Shown here in pieces: positions 46,584-55,106 of a stretch of DNA of 64,000 nt (positions within the stretch are counted from its first letter, which is position 1; each line of letters starts with the position of its first letter). The translations under genes and the position numbers were made by a program. Location of the stretch: contig SMLU01000001.1 in NCBI GenBank assembly GCA_007859745.1, positions 2,790,001-2,854,000 on the forward strand. Reading direction: 5' to 3'. The notes beneath the pieces were generated by a model that saw only the letters and a list, made by a program, of their open reading frames with translations, made no database searches and was not told where the DNA came from. Origin of the DNA: Phycisphaerae bacterium RAS1 (GTDB lineage: Bacteria > Planctomycetota > Phycisphaerae > UBA1845 > Fen-1342).

Positions 46584-46635
46584 CGCGGCCTGACCATGTG
46601 TCCCGCGGATCGCAGTCCTGGCGAGGATTCGTATC

Positions 46636-49600
46636 GTGATCAACGGCATCATTAACGGCGCCTTGAAGCAGCGTTTTCTGATTCTCGTCTGCGGGCTGGG
46701 GATGGTCCTCTTTGGCGTTTACTCCACACTGCGTCTCAACATTGAAGCGTTTCCGGACGTAACGAACATCCAGGTTCAGATCAACACGGCCGTGCCAGGT
46801 CTGGCGGCTGTCGAAGTCGAGAAGCTGATCACTTTCCCGATCGAGTCGGTGATGAACGGGCTGCCCGACGTCACTGAAGTCCGCTCGATTTCGAAGACGG
46901 GGCTCTCGGTTGTCACGGTCGTGTTCAAGGATGGCGTGGACATCTATTTTGCCAGGCAACTCGCGCTTGAACGCTTGCAGATTGCCAAGAGCCGCATTCC
47001 CGAAGGGCTGGGCGAGCCGGAGATCGGACCGATCTCGACCGGGCTCGGCCAAATCTACAAGTACACGCTGATTGGTGAAGAAAAGTCGGCGATGGAATTG
47101 CGGACCATCAACGATTGGTTCGTAAAGTTCCAGCTCAGGACTGTGCCGGGCGTGACCGACGTGCTCAGTTTCGGCGGCGAGGTGCGGCAGTACCAAGTGC
47201 GCGTCAATCCGAACAAGCTGATCGAGTACAAGCTGACTCTGGAGGATCTTGAGGAAGCCATCCGAGCCAATAACCGTAACGCGGGCGGCTGGTACATCGA
47301 AGGCGATCAGGAGCAGCTCGTCGTCCGCGGGGAGGGCCTGATTCGCGGAAGCCGCGACGGGCTGGTCGACATCGAGAATGTCGTACTCAAGGCCGAACAT
47401 GGAACGCCGGTCTACGTTGAAGACGTGGCGGAGGTCGAGTACGGGGCTCAGATTCGTCAGGGCGCGGTCACGATGGACGGCAGGGGCGAAGTCGTCATGG
47501 GCATCGTGCTCCAGCTCAAGGGCGCGAACACGAAACAGGTTATCGAGCGAGTGCGCGACAAGGTGGCAGCGCTCCAGCCCTCTCTGCCGGAAGGGGTCCG
47601 GATCGTTCCGGTGTACGACCAGGCCGATCTTGTCGAGAAGGCGGTCGGCACGGTGCGCCAGGCGTTGACCGAAGCCGCGGTCCTGATCGTAATCGTGCTG
47701 TTTCTCTTCCTGTGGAACGTCCGTTCGGCGCTCGTTGTCGTCTCCTCGATTCCCCTGTCGATGCTGATTGCCTTCGTCATGATGCGGTGGTACGGCCTGT
47801 CGGCAAACTTGCAGTCGCTGGGCGGGCTGGCGATCGGCATCGGCATGATGGTGGATGGTTCGGTCGTCATGATGGAGAACATCATCCGGCACCTGGCCGA
47901 ACCGAATAAGCGTGGTGAATCGCTAGCGCATCGCGTGCGGGAGGCCGCACAAGAGGTCGGGCAGCCCGTGTTCTTCGCGGTGCTCATCATTATCGTCGTG
48001 TTCCTCCCCCTCTTCACGCTCCAAGGCGTCGAGGGCAAGTTGTTCAGCCCGATGGCCTTCACAATCGCTTTTGCGATGCTGGGTTCGCTGATCGTGGCCT
48101 TGACCGTCGTGCCGGTCCTTTCTGCGATCGTTCTGCGCGGTAAGTTCAGTGAGCGAGATAACTTTCTCATGCGCTTTCTGAAGCTGGTCTACCGGCCCTT
48201 GCTGAGCTGGGCGCTGCGCCATCGCTGGGTCGTCACGGGGACCGCCGTGCTGGCGCTTGCTGTCTCGCTGGCCATCGTGCCATTCCTTGGGACGGAATTT
48301 GTACCGGAGCTCGATGAGGGCACGATGAGCATCCGCGTGACGATGAACCCGAGCATTTCGTTGAACGAATCCAAACGCATTGCGAATCACCTGGAAGCCA
48401 AGCTGTTGAAGTATCCCGAAGTCCGGTACGCGTTCAGCCAGATCGGGCGCGCCGAGCTTGGCGGGGACCCGGAGCCCATCGCGAACAATGAGATCAACGT
48501 CGGACTGAAGCCGCAGGCCGAGTGGACGACGGCCCATTCGCGCCAGGAACTGGTTCGCATTCTCGAGGAGGATTTGGGCGAGTACCCCGGTATCCTGCTG
48601 AACTTCTCGCAGCCCATCGCGACGCGGGTGGACGAACTCCTCTCGGGAGTGAAGGCCCAGCTCGCGATCAAGCTCTTCGGCGAGGACCTGGAGGTGCTCG
48701 AAAGGAAGGGTCGCGAGATCGAGGCCGCAATCAAGGCAACCCGCGGCGCTTCCGACGTGCAGATGGAGCAGATCAACGGCGAGGCGCAACTGGTCGTGCG
48801 GGCCGATCGGGATGCTCTCGCGCGCTATGGTCTGAACGCGGCGCAGGTGATGGAGGTCGTCTCCACGGCGGTCGGCGGCAAAGCAGTTACCGAAGTGCTG
48901 GAAGGCCAGAGACGATTCGTCGTCTATCTTCGCATGGCCGAATCGTATCGCAACAATCCCGAATCCATCGGCGACCTCTGGGTTTCGAGTCGCGATGGGG
49001 CTCATGTACCTCTGTCGCAGGTTGCGGATATTCGCCTCGTTCAGGGGCCGCCAACCGTCAGTCGCGAGGATGCGCAGCGCCGAATCGTCATCCAGTGCAA
49101 CGTGCGCGGCCGTGACATGGGCGGGTTCGTTGCGGAAGCACAGAAGGCGGTGCTGGAGCGAGTGCGACTCCCCGCCGGGTACTTCGTCACGTGGGGCGGA
49201 CAATTCGAGAACCAGCAGCGCGCCCAGAAAACGTTGATGGTGGTCGTACCTGTGTCCCTGGGGCTGATCTTTTTCTTGCTGTACATGTCGTTCAACTCCA
49301 TCAAGAACGCCCTGCTCATCATCTTCAACGTGCCTTTCGCTCTGGTGGGCGGCATTTTCGCCCTGGCGCTGTCGGGGCAATACTTGAGCGTGCCCTCGTC
49401 GGTCGGCTTCATCGCGCTCTTCGGGGTGGCCGTGCTCAATGGCGTTGTCATGGTGTCGTACTTCAATCAACTCGTCCGCCAAGGCCTGACGCTCGACGAT
49501 GCCGTTGCGAAGGGGGCAATGCTGCGTCTCCGGCCGGTACTCATGACCGCAACCGTGGCCAGCTTGGGTTTGATCCCGCTGCTACTTTCCTCGGGGATCG

Positions 49601-49731
49601 GGTCGGAAGTTCAACGCCCTCTGGCGACGGTCGTCGTCGGTGGGCTGGCTTCTTCGACGCTGTTGACGTTGCTCGTGCTTCCCGCGCTTTACCCGTGGTT
49701 CGCGCCGGCGCGGGTGCACGTGGAAATCTAG
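46636..49731 (+). CDS. HME-RND heavy-metal efflux pump 3
   Basis: This 1031-residue RND antiporter has landmarks RLNIEAFPDVTNIQVQINT near 34-52, STGLGQIYKYTLIG near 134, and the relay helix SLGGLAIGIGMMVDGSVVMMEN near 394-415. That helix lacks the DFG of CzcA-type members and resembles the mixed or less studied HME classes, so metal specificity is unknown. The C-terminal half ends RPVLMTATVASLGLIPLLLS... LVLPALYPWF. It starts with GTG at 46636. A PII-like protein follows 28 bp later. Confidence 0.9.
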   Translation: MINGIINGALKQRFLILVCGLGMVLFGVYSTLRLNIEAFPDVTNIQVQINTAVPGLAAVEVEKLITFPIESVMNGLPDVTEVRSISKTGLSVVTVVFKDGVDIYFARQLALERLQIAKSRIPEGLGEPEIGPISTGLGQIYKYTLIGEEKSAMELRTINDWFVKFQLRTVPGVTDVLSFGGEVRQYQVRVNPNKLIEYKLTLEDLEEAIRANNRNAGGWYIEGDQEQLVVRGEGLIRGSRDGLVDIENVVLKAEHGTPVYVEDVAEVEYGAQIRQGAVTMDGRGEVVMGIVLQLKGANTKQVIERVRDKVAALQPSLPEGVRIVPVYDQADLVEKAVGTVRQALTEAAVLIVIVLFLFLWNVRSALVVVSSIPLSMLIAFVMMRWYGLSANLQSLGGLAIGIGMMVDGSVVMMENIIRHLAEPNKRGESLAHRVREAAQEVGQPVFFAVLIIIVVFLPLFTLQGVEGKLFSPMAFTIAFAMLGSLIVALTVVPVLSAIVLRGKFSERDNFLMRFLKLVYRPLLSWALRHRWVVTGTAVLALAVSLAIVPFLGTEFVPELDEGTMSIRVTMNPSISLNESKRIANHLEAKLLKYPEVRYAFSQIGRAELGGDPEPIANNEINVGLKPQAEWTTAHSRQELVRILEEDLGEYPGILLNFSQPIATRVDELLSGVKAQLAIKLFGEDLEVLERKGREIEAAIKATRGASDVQMEQINGEAQLVVRADRDALARYGLNAAQVMEVVSTAVGGKAVTEVLEGQRRFVVYLRMAESYRNNPESIGDLWVSSRDGAHVPLSQVADIRLVQGPPTVSREDAQRRIVIQCNVRGRDMGGFVAEAQKAVLERVRLPAGYFVTWGGQFENQQRAQKTLMVVVPVSLGLIFFLLYMSFNSIKNALLIIFNVPFALVGGIFALALSGQYLSVPSSVGFIALFGVAVLNGVVMVSYFNQLVRQGLTLDDAVAKGAMLRLRPVLMTATVASLGLIPLLLSSGIGSEVQRPLATVVVGGLASSTLLTLLVLPALYPWFAPARVHVEI

Positions 49732-49759
49732 CTCGGGCTCAGCCCGAAAGGACGGTCGC

Positions 49760-50101
49760 ATGAAAGAGATCAAGGCGATCATACGACCCTATCGTCTGGA
49801 CGCGGTGCTCGACGCGCTGCACTCGCATGCGGAGCTGCCGGGGGTGACGGTGTCGTTCGTGCGCGGCTTTGGGCGGACCGTCGGACGTACGACCACTACC
49901 TCGCAGACCCCTATCCAGTACGGCACAGTCGAGATGGCGAAGGTGGAGTGCGTGGTGAACGACGACCAGGTGAATGCGGTCGTGGACATCATTCAAGTCG
50001 CCGCTTGTACGCAGAGCGCCGGCGACGGAAAGATTGTCGTCTGCAACGTTACCGAAGTCGTCAAGATCAGGACCGGCGACCGGCTTCGACGGATAGAGTA
50101 G
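49760..50101 (+). CDS. PII-like signalling protein of the metal-efflux group
   Basis: The 113-residue product has PII-fold hallmarks: an MKEIKAIIRPYRLDAVLDALH start, a T-loop region with RGFGRTVGRTTTTSQTPIQYG (residues 35-55), VECVVNDDQVNAVVDIIQ near 62 and DGKIVVCNVTEVVKIRTG near 88-105. PII proteins are trimeric sensors that often bind nucleotides. A PII subgroup (called PII-NG in the literature) is known to lie beside heavy-metal RND pump genes. The T-loop lacks the usual modified Tyr of GlnB in its context. It probably regulates or senses for pump 3. Confidence 0.82.
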   Translation: MKEIKAIIRPYRLDAVLDALHSHAELPGVTVSFVRGFGRTVGRTTTTSQTPIQYGTVEMAKVECVVNDDQVNAVVDIIQVAACTQSAGDGKIVVCNVTEVVKIRTGDRLRRIE

Positions 50102-50265
50102 CGGGAGCGGGCAGTGCGAACTCCAGGTATTTCGTTATACCTCCTCCGACCGCTGGTGGTTCACCACCGCCCGCGCCGGAGTCTTGATCGATCATGCGCC
50201 GAGCTAAGCCGCGCGTGCGGCGGAGCGGAGGCGCTGACAGTTGTGCTTCTCCGAAGGAGAGAAAC

Positions 50266-50526
50266 ATGAACGGTTCGAACCGCAAGGGCATCCTGATCGG
50301 ACTCATTCTTGGCGTCGCGACGACCGGTTTCGTCGGCACGCTCATGGCGCAGCAGGCGGCCCAGCCAGTCAAGAGCGAAACGCAGTACTTCGTCACGGGC
50401 GAGGGTGACGACGCGCACCTGTGGGTCCGCGAAGGAACGAACCTGCGGTGCGTCGGTCACGGCGAGTGCAAGACGCACGGCGACCACAAGGACCACGATC
50501 ATGGCAAGGAGAAGCCGAAGCCATAG
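50266..50526 (+). CDS. Small exported His/Cys-tail protein
   Basis: The 86-residue product has an N-terminal signal/anchor (GILIGLILGVATTGFVGTLMA) and a short domain (SETQYFVTGEGDDAHLWVREGTNL). It ends in a Cys/His/Lys-rich tail (CVGHGECKTHGDHKDHDHGK) suited to metal binding. ATG at 50266 follows AAGGAGAGAAAC. The open frame further upstream (from 50194) lacks family-like sequence. It lies 165 bp after the PII-like gene, in the same direction. Confidence 0.7.
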   Translation: MNGSNRKGILIGLILGVATTGFVGTLMAQQAAQPVKSETQYFVTGEGDDAHLWVREGTNLRCVGHGECKTHGDHKDHDHGKEKPKP

Positions 50527-50794
50527 TCGGCATGAGCGTACACGCGGCGGACGGGGTCAGCGGGGGCGGCCTCCGGGCCTGCGAACGCTGTTCGCCTGGC
50601 TGATTCCGTTCGCCGCGATCTCTGGGCTGGCGGACTGGATGGTGTCCGCGCAGATCTTGGAGCACTACCGGAAACACGGCCATGTGTGCCTTCCGGGGAT
50701 CGGCTTGGCCGCGGCGTTTTCGTTCACGGGCACGACGATTTCAGTGCCCTTTTTCTGGCTTCAGGCCCGACGCCAGGCCAGGAAGTCTCGATGA
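50501..50794 (+). CDS. Possible small membrane protein
   Basis: The frame has a basic N-terminus (about 28 residues, partly overlapping the previous gene). Then come two hydrophobic segments, LFAWLIPFAAISGLADWMVS and LPGIGLAAAFSFTGTTISVPFFW, linked by AQILEHYRKHGHV, and a basic tail. The membrane part looks like real protein; the start (ATG at 50501) is uncertain because no start codon lies closer to the first helix. Confidence 0.5.
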   Translation: MARRSRSHSRHERTRGGRGQRGRPPGLRTLFAWLIPFAAISGLADWMVSAQILEHYRKHGHVCLPGIGLAAAFSFTGTTISVPFFWLQARRQARKSR

Positions 50795-50843
50795 ACATCT
50801 GAACATCCATGCCTCGCCGAGTCTGCATCCTTGACGTGCCGTC

Positions 50844-51123
50844 CACCCCATTCGATTGAGGGTCGTCATCTTCAACCGCATCGTGATATTCACTTCTCCG
50901 AGCTTGCGACACCGCGCCACAGGGCGTTACGTTTGCCGCCGGAGCTGGTGGGCGTAGCGGATACGTCGATGAAGGCTGGAAGGATACGTTCCTGGTCATG
51001 CCGGGCGAGCGCGTAAAGTTGCTGATCCGCTTCAGCGACTTCCAAGGCGAGTACGTGTACCACTGCCACAATCTGGAACACTCCGATGGCGGAATGATGC
51101 GCAACTTCCGTGTCGGCCCGTAG
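50844..51123 (+). pseudogene. C-terminal remnant of a multicopper oxidase
   Basis: From 50956 the frame reads [20 protein letters not shown], then [20 protein letters not shown] and [10 protein letters not shown] before a stop at 51121-51123. This is the copper-binding end (HCHxxxH...M) of a multicopper oxidase. Upstream, in another frame, HPIRLRVVIFNR at 50844 may correspond to the HPxHLH segment that precedes it, which would mean a frameshift between them. The rest of the gene is absent. Such oxidases usually accompany copper-resistance genes. Confidence 0.7.
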
Positions 51124-51231
51124 TCACCGGTTGTGGCCACGACAGCGGCCGACTCGCCTTAGCTCAAGAAAGCTCCATCCAATGGCACAACGAGTCCGAA
51201 GTTCTCGACGGTCCAACTGTAGGAGAGTGGC

Positions 51232-51528
51232 GTGTCCGCGCGTACGCAACACAAAGCCCTTCTGACCGGCGTTTTGGGTCTTTCGGTGGGGCTGTCGAGC
51301 TGTGCAGTCGGTTCACGACACGCAGTTGTAGACGGCCCTGACGACACGAAACACACGATGTTGAACCTGATGATGTGCGACCCATGCTGCGGCGCTCTGC
51401 TACGACTTTTCACAACCGCCGCGCCCGCCTCCGAGAGCAGCGCCGGCGCGCATCCAGCCAGAAACGAGGTGGGTGCAGCGCGTATGCCGCACACGTCGGA
51501 CCACCGACTGGACGAACGACCGGATTAG
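51232..51528 (+). CDS. Possible small lipoprotein
   Basis: A GTG start at 51232, six bases after AGGAGAGT, opens a 98-residue frame with leader VLGLSVGLSSC (Cys at 24) and a short Cys/Met patch (LNLMMCDPCCGALL). The second half is low in pattern and may be decayed. It resembles small metal-island lipoproteins only in general form. Confidence 0.45.
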   Translation: MSARTQHKALLTGVLGLSVGLSSCAVGSRHAVVDGPDDTKHTMLNLMMCDPCCGALLRLFTTAAPASESSAGAHPARNEVGAARMPHTSDHRLDERPD

Positions 51529-51535
51529 CTAGTTT

Positions 51536-52012
51536 GTGCGTCGTGGAAGGTCGCTACGGAAGCGCTGCGACTTCTTGGGCGGGAATTGCGAGCTGCATTC
51601 TCGGCTTGTGGGTAGCCGCGCGAAGCAAACCTGGCGCGATATCGACAATTCCCGACTGGAGGCCCAACTCACCGAAATCCCGAACTGGTCGCTCGAACAG
51701 GTTGACATGCAGCGGGAAACACGCGCTCACCAGGAGCAGCAGCGCCGCTTCCAGGAAGAACGCGAACGACAACGGCGCGCAGAGGAACAGCGCCGGGAGC
51801 AGGAACACAGGCGCGTCTGGCGACTGATCAAGGACGCACGCGCGTGGGAAATGAGTCAGCGCATCCATGCGTATCTCGATGCGGCGCGACGGGTTGCCCA
51901 GCAAGCTCCCGCGCAGATTGGGGATCACGCCGACATGAGCGCCTGGTTCGAATGGGCGGAGGGAATCGCCGATGGCATGGATCCGCTCAAGCGCCGGGTT
52001 TCCGAGGCGTAG
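51536..52012 (+). CDS. Unknown protein with coiled-coil, probably a C-terminal fragment
   Basis: The 158-residue frame has no conserved start, an Arg/Glu/Gln-rich coiled coil (HQEQQRRFQEERERQRR... near 65-95), then WRLIKDARAWEMSQRIHAYL and WFEWAEGIADGMDPLKRRV. This kind of end (short helix, W-A.., ADxxDPL) is common at the C-terminus of uncharacterised bacterial proteins linked to mobile DNA. It is probably what remains of a longer gene. Confidence 0.45.
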   Translation: MRRGRSLRKRCDFLGGNCELHSRLVGSRAKQTWRDIDNSRLEAQLTEIPNWSLEQVDMQRETRAHQEQQRRFQEERERQRRAEEQRREQEHRRVWRLIKDARAWEMSQRIHAYLDAARRVAQQAPAQIGDHADMSAWFEWAEGIADGMDPLKRRVSEA

Positions 52013-53356
52013 TCGGGAGCCAGTCCGATTGGTTTGATTGCAATGCTGTGGCTGCGAGACGAGGGGGAACCAGCGTTCCTCGTTTGACCGCATTGGCTGT
52101 CCGCCGACCCGCCGAAATGGACCGGGGCAGGTCAACCCTGCCCCGGTGCCGCACCGACACGTCTGTAAACATGGGAAATGCTCGTCAGCCCTTTCGTCGT
52201 CGATCTATGCCCGGCACCACCCGTAGCACTCGAACGGCATCGCGACTGCCTTGCCGCTCTGCCGCCACGCTCCCGCGTGCTACTACTGAGGCCCCGCTCC
52301 CAGACTCCGGCGTTTGAAGCACCCGCTCGAAAGGCGGGCACCGGGCATCACCCCGGCCGCCAGAGCCCTTCCCCGGTTAGAACCAGTCTCCGTCTGATCG
52401 GTCACGTCGCTGGACCTGGAAACGCCGCGCGCGTCTCTCCCGCACGTTGCATTCACAGCGCTGATCACCCGCCGGCTTCCGCCGGCTGGCATGTTTACGC
52501 CCGCCTGATGGCGGACGATTTCGGGGTACGAATCTAGAAGATCCCCTTACCCTCAGCGCAGGTCTTTCTATCGCGGTTTGGCACCGTCTCCGATCAAACT
52601 CACCCAGAAGCGGTTATCCCGCCTTTCGCAGTTGAGCTTTTCATCGTCCACGATTTGCGTGGAACGCCGAGGCTTATCATCGCCCCGGTCGGCGGCATCG
52701 CTGCCGACGAACTCCCTGCCTGGGCTGGCGTTGAGCGGGCCGTCATTGAGCGTGTGCTCAAAGGTTGGCCCGAACCCCGCAGGGGGATTAGCCGCCGTGC
52801 GGCGGCATCACCCACTTTGACTGACCCGGCTCGCGCGTGCGCGCGAGTTTGTCCCGGTCGCCCATTTTCAAATATGCAAAGAGCGAAGCGAACGCTTCCG
52901 ACCAGCTCCTCAGACGGCGGAAAAAACCGGAGCCCGGCCATGTGCGAGCGAATCGCCCTTGCTGTGTATGGGATCGAACGGCAGGATTACTCCAAAAGCT
53001 TGGGATTACTCTGCCGAGCCTCCCTCGCACTGGACGAGCCAGTCTCCTGGCATCCAGCGCTACGAGCACTCGAACATGGCGGGTGATGAACTCCGCCTCC
53101 TTAGCCTGTTTGGTGGACAGGTTTACCGGTTGTCCGATCCCACGATTCAGACGCCAGGCCACGCGTTTACGTGATTCTGACGATCGTGAAACAAACGGTG
53201 TTTCACCCGCCGAGCGTAGCGCATCCGGCGGCGCAAGTCACGCCTGTCGGCGCTAACAGCCGTCGCGGGATAGCGGACCCCATCGGTACCAGGTCCCGCG
53301 GGACAACCCCGCGCGTCACCTGCCCCGGCGACGAAACTCGACCCCGAAAAATCCCG
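52013..53356. other. Eroded region without an intact gene
   Basis: Over 1.3 kb there is no gene I can support. One stretch in frame 52540-53086 has protein-like sequence without a start: SRFGTVSDQTHPEAVIPPFA, ELFIVHDLRGTPRLIIAPVG and AGVERAVIERVLKGWPEP at about 52565-52775. Its second half then loses character. Another frame, 52178-52537, ends HVYARLMADDFGVRI just before it, and the two could be parts of one frameshifted gene. The region looks like decayed mobile-element DNA. Confidence 0.4.
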
Positions 53357-53386
53357 TTGACTTCACCCCGCCGGTCGTGTTAGCAT
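53357..53386 (+). promoter_or_regulatory. Predicted promoter of the XRE/ImmA pair
   Basis: TTGACT at 53357-53362 and TAGCAT at 53381-53386, with an 18-bp spacer, lie 28 bp upstream of the TTG start at 53415. The near-consensus -35 makes this one of the better promoters in the element. Confidence 0.5.
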
Positions 53387-53414
53387 GTACGCGAACAAAG
53401 AACGGAGCGCTACC

Positions 53415-53804
53415 TTGGCCAAGAAACCGAAGAACAGCGATGAGATCGGCGACGTGCTCCGCCGCCAGCGGACTGAAGTGCTCGGCAAGGGCCTGCGGGA
53501 GATGGCCCGGCAGCTCGGTACGGCGCCGGCTCACCTGACCGACATCGAGCATGGGAACCGCAGCCCATCCGAGGGGCTGCTGGTCAAGATCGCCCGCGCT
53601 TACGAAATTCCCGAAGCGCGGCTCCGCTCCGCGTGGAGCAAACCCGACGAGATCGTCGAGGAAATCGCCACCCAGGACGCGACGGCGGCAGCCAAGGTGC
53701 CCGAGTTGCTGCGTTCAGCCCGCAAGTTCACACTGGCCCAGTGGGACGCATTGATCGAACAGGCCCGCCGGCTGGCGGCCGAAAAGAAGGGGAAGGCCGA
53801 CTGA
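53415..53804 (+). CDS. XRE-family helix-turn-helix regulator
   Basis: The product (129 residues from the TTG at 53415) has an XRE HTH: DEIGDVLRRQRTEVLGKGLREMARQLGTAPAHLTDIEHGNRSPSE at about residues 7-52. A helical C-terminus follows. An ATG at 53385 is in frame but overlaps the predicted -10, so the TTG after GGAGCGCTACC is preferred. Its TGA overlaps the ATG of the ImmA gene. In ICEs such XRE repressors are cleaved by ImmA-type proteases to induce excision. Confidence 0.8.
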   Translation: MAKKPKNSDEIGDVLRRQRTEVLGKGLREMARQLGTAPAHLTDIEHGNRSPSEGLLVKIARAYEIPEARLRSAWSKPDEIVEEIATQDATAAAKVPELLRSARKFTLAQWDALIEQARRLAAEKKGKAD

Positions 53805-54397
53805 TGCCGGCGAAACGGTACGAGTACGGCAAGCTCTTCGAGCCGGCCAGCGGCGGCAAGCTGATCGAGCGCCAGGCGCGGCGCATGCTCTCATACTGCC
53901 TGCACAAGCTCGGTTTATCGGAGATTCCACTGCCGGTCCCGGTGGATCGCTGGATTGAGACCGCCTTCGACATTCGCTTCGGTATTACCGATCTTTCACA
54001 CCTCGGTCCGCGCGTGCTCGGCGCGTCGTTCCTGCGAGAACGCGAGATTCTGATCGCCGAAAACGCTTTGCTGAACGAGGGGCGGTATCGGTTCACCTGT
54101 GCACATGAGCTGGCCCATTTCGTATTGCATGAGCACGTCCGCGACCAGTTCAGCGACGACGAAGAACCGGAAATCGTCTTCGATGATGAGATCGAGCGCC
54201 AGGCCGACCGTTTCGCCGCGGCCTTCCTCATGCCGGTGAACTTCTTCGAGCGCGAGGTCGTGCTCATCGCGCAGGGCATCGGCGCTGATCCGCACTGGTG
54301 CCTCGAGTGTCGCAAAGGAGCGTGGCGAATGATCGCCGTAATCGGTGAGTTGTTTTGTCACGGATGTTCGCGTGCACGCGAACATAAGAACATCTGA
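53804..54397 (+). CDS. ImmA/IrrE-family metallo-endopeptidase
   Basis: The 197-residue product is a cytosolic zinc protease of the ImmA/IrrE (DUF955) type. It has the zinc site HELAH at residues 101-105 and a third-ligand helix ERQADRFAAAFLMP near 131-144. A short Cys-containing tail (HWCLECRKG, ELFCHGCS) may bind another metal. It is coupled to the XRE gene (TGATG). By analogy with ICEBs1 and Deinococcus IrrE/DdrO it probably cleaves its XRE partner to derepress the element. Confidence 0.85.
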   Translation: MPAKRYEYGKLFEPASGGKLIERQARRMLSYCLHKLGLSEIPLPVPVDRWIETAFDIRFGITDLSHLGPRVLGASFLREREILIAENALLNEGRYRFTCAHELAHFVLHEHVRDQFSDDEEPEIVFDDEIERQADRFAAAFLMPVNFFEREVVLIAQGIGADPHWCLECRKGAWRMIAVIGELFCHGCSRAREHKNI

Positions 54398-54740
54398 GGT
54401 GCAGACGTGGTTCTTTACGACCTGACGAACACGGCGATCGCGACGGCCGAGGCGCTGATTCGCCCGCCGACCCAGCCGGAACTTCTTGCGATCACGGTCG
54501 CACTGCGTCGTACGAGAACCGCAGCTTCACCGAGCTGGCCGGGACGCCGGTCGCGCTTACCAGCCGCAACCGTCGCCGCGTCGCGGAACTGATCGAAGAG
54601 CGTACGCCGCCGTTGGCGCGTGAATTCGGCGACCCGACTCGCCTGCGCACGCGCCTCAAGCAGTTGGTGGGCTTGGAGCTCTATCGCGAGGCTTAGCGCC
54701 CCGGGTTCCAGGGATCATCTGAGACAGTTGCTGAACGAGC
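54398..54740. other. Gene fragments between ImmA and the excisionase-like gene
   Basis: A frame starting GTG at 54407 (VLYDLTNTAIATAEALIRPP) and another ending at 54696 (ENRSFTELAGTPVALTSRNR, then VAELIEERTPPLAREFGD and RLKQLVGLELYREA) look coding in part, but neither is complete. Together they suggest one frameshifted gene of unknown family. Confidence 0.4.
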
Positions 54741-55106
54741 ATGAATCAGCCGACCAACACAACTCCGTCCAACGGTGACCTGCTGCACGTTCTGCAACAG
54801 ATTGAATGCCACCTTGCCGCGCTGCGGCACGGCGCGGCGGCACCGCGGCCGGATTGGATGACGGTGGAGGAGGTCGCGAACGAGCTTCGCTTGTCGCGCG
54901 ATTCGGTCGAACGGCTCATCGCATGCGGTCGGCTACAAGCCGCCGAGGTCACCGGTGTTGCTGGTCGGGGCCGGCGGCGCCGATTTCGTGTCCGCCGCGA
55001 ATGGATCGATGACTTCCTGAAGTCCTCTGTGAAGCACCACGCGACCACGCGCACGACACGCCGCAGCCCTGCGCGCAACGGTTCGACGATCGACTTCATC
55101 CAGTAG
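54741..55106 (+). CDS. Excisionase-like HTH protein
   Basis: The 121-residue product has a MerR/excisionase-type HTH: MTVEEVANELRLSRDSVERLI (residues about 40-60), then CGRLQAAEVTG...RRRFRVRREWIDDFL. This layout is the HTH_17 domain of recombination directionality factors. It converges on the integrase gene with an 11-bp overlap of their 3' ends, so the two transcripts oppose each other. A role in excision of the element is the natural inference. Confidence 0.75.
   Translation: MNQPTNTTPSNGDLLHVLQQIECHLAALRHGAAAPRPDWMTVEEVANELRLSRDSVERLIACGRLQAAEVTGVAGRGRRRRFRVRREWIDDFLKSSVKHHATTRTTRRSPARNGSTIDFIQ

Noticed and set aside
54407-54592. DLTNT motif as an IS1634/IS4-type transposase
   Set aside because: Only the short VLYDLTNT stretch matches; the following residues do not continue as a transposase and no inverted repeats are seen.
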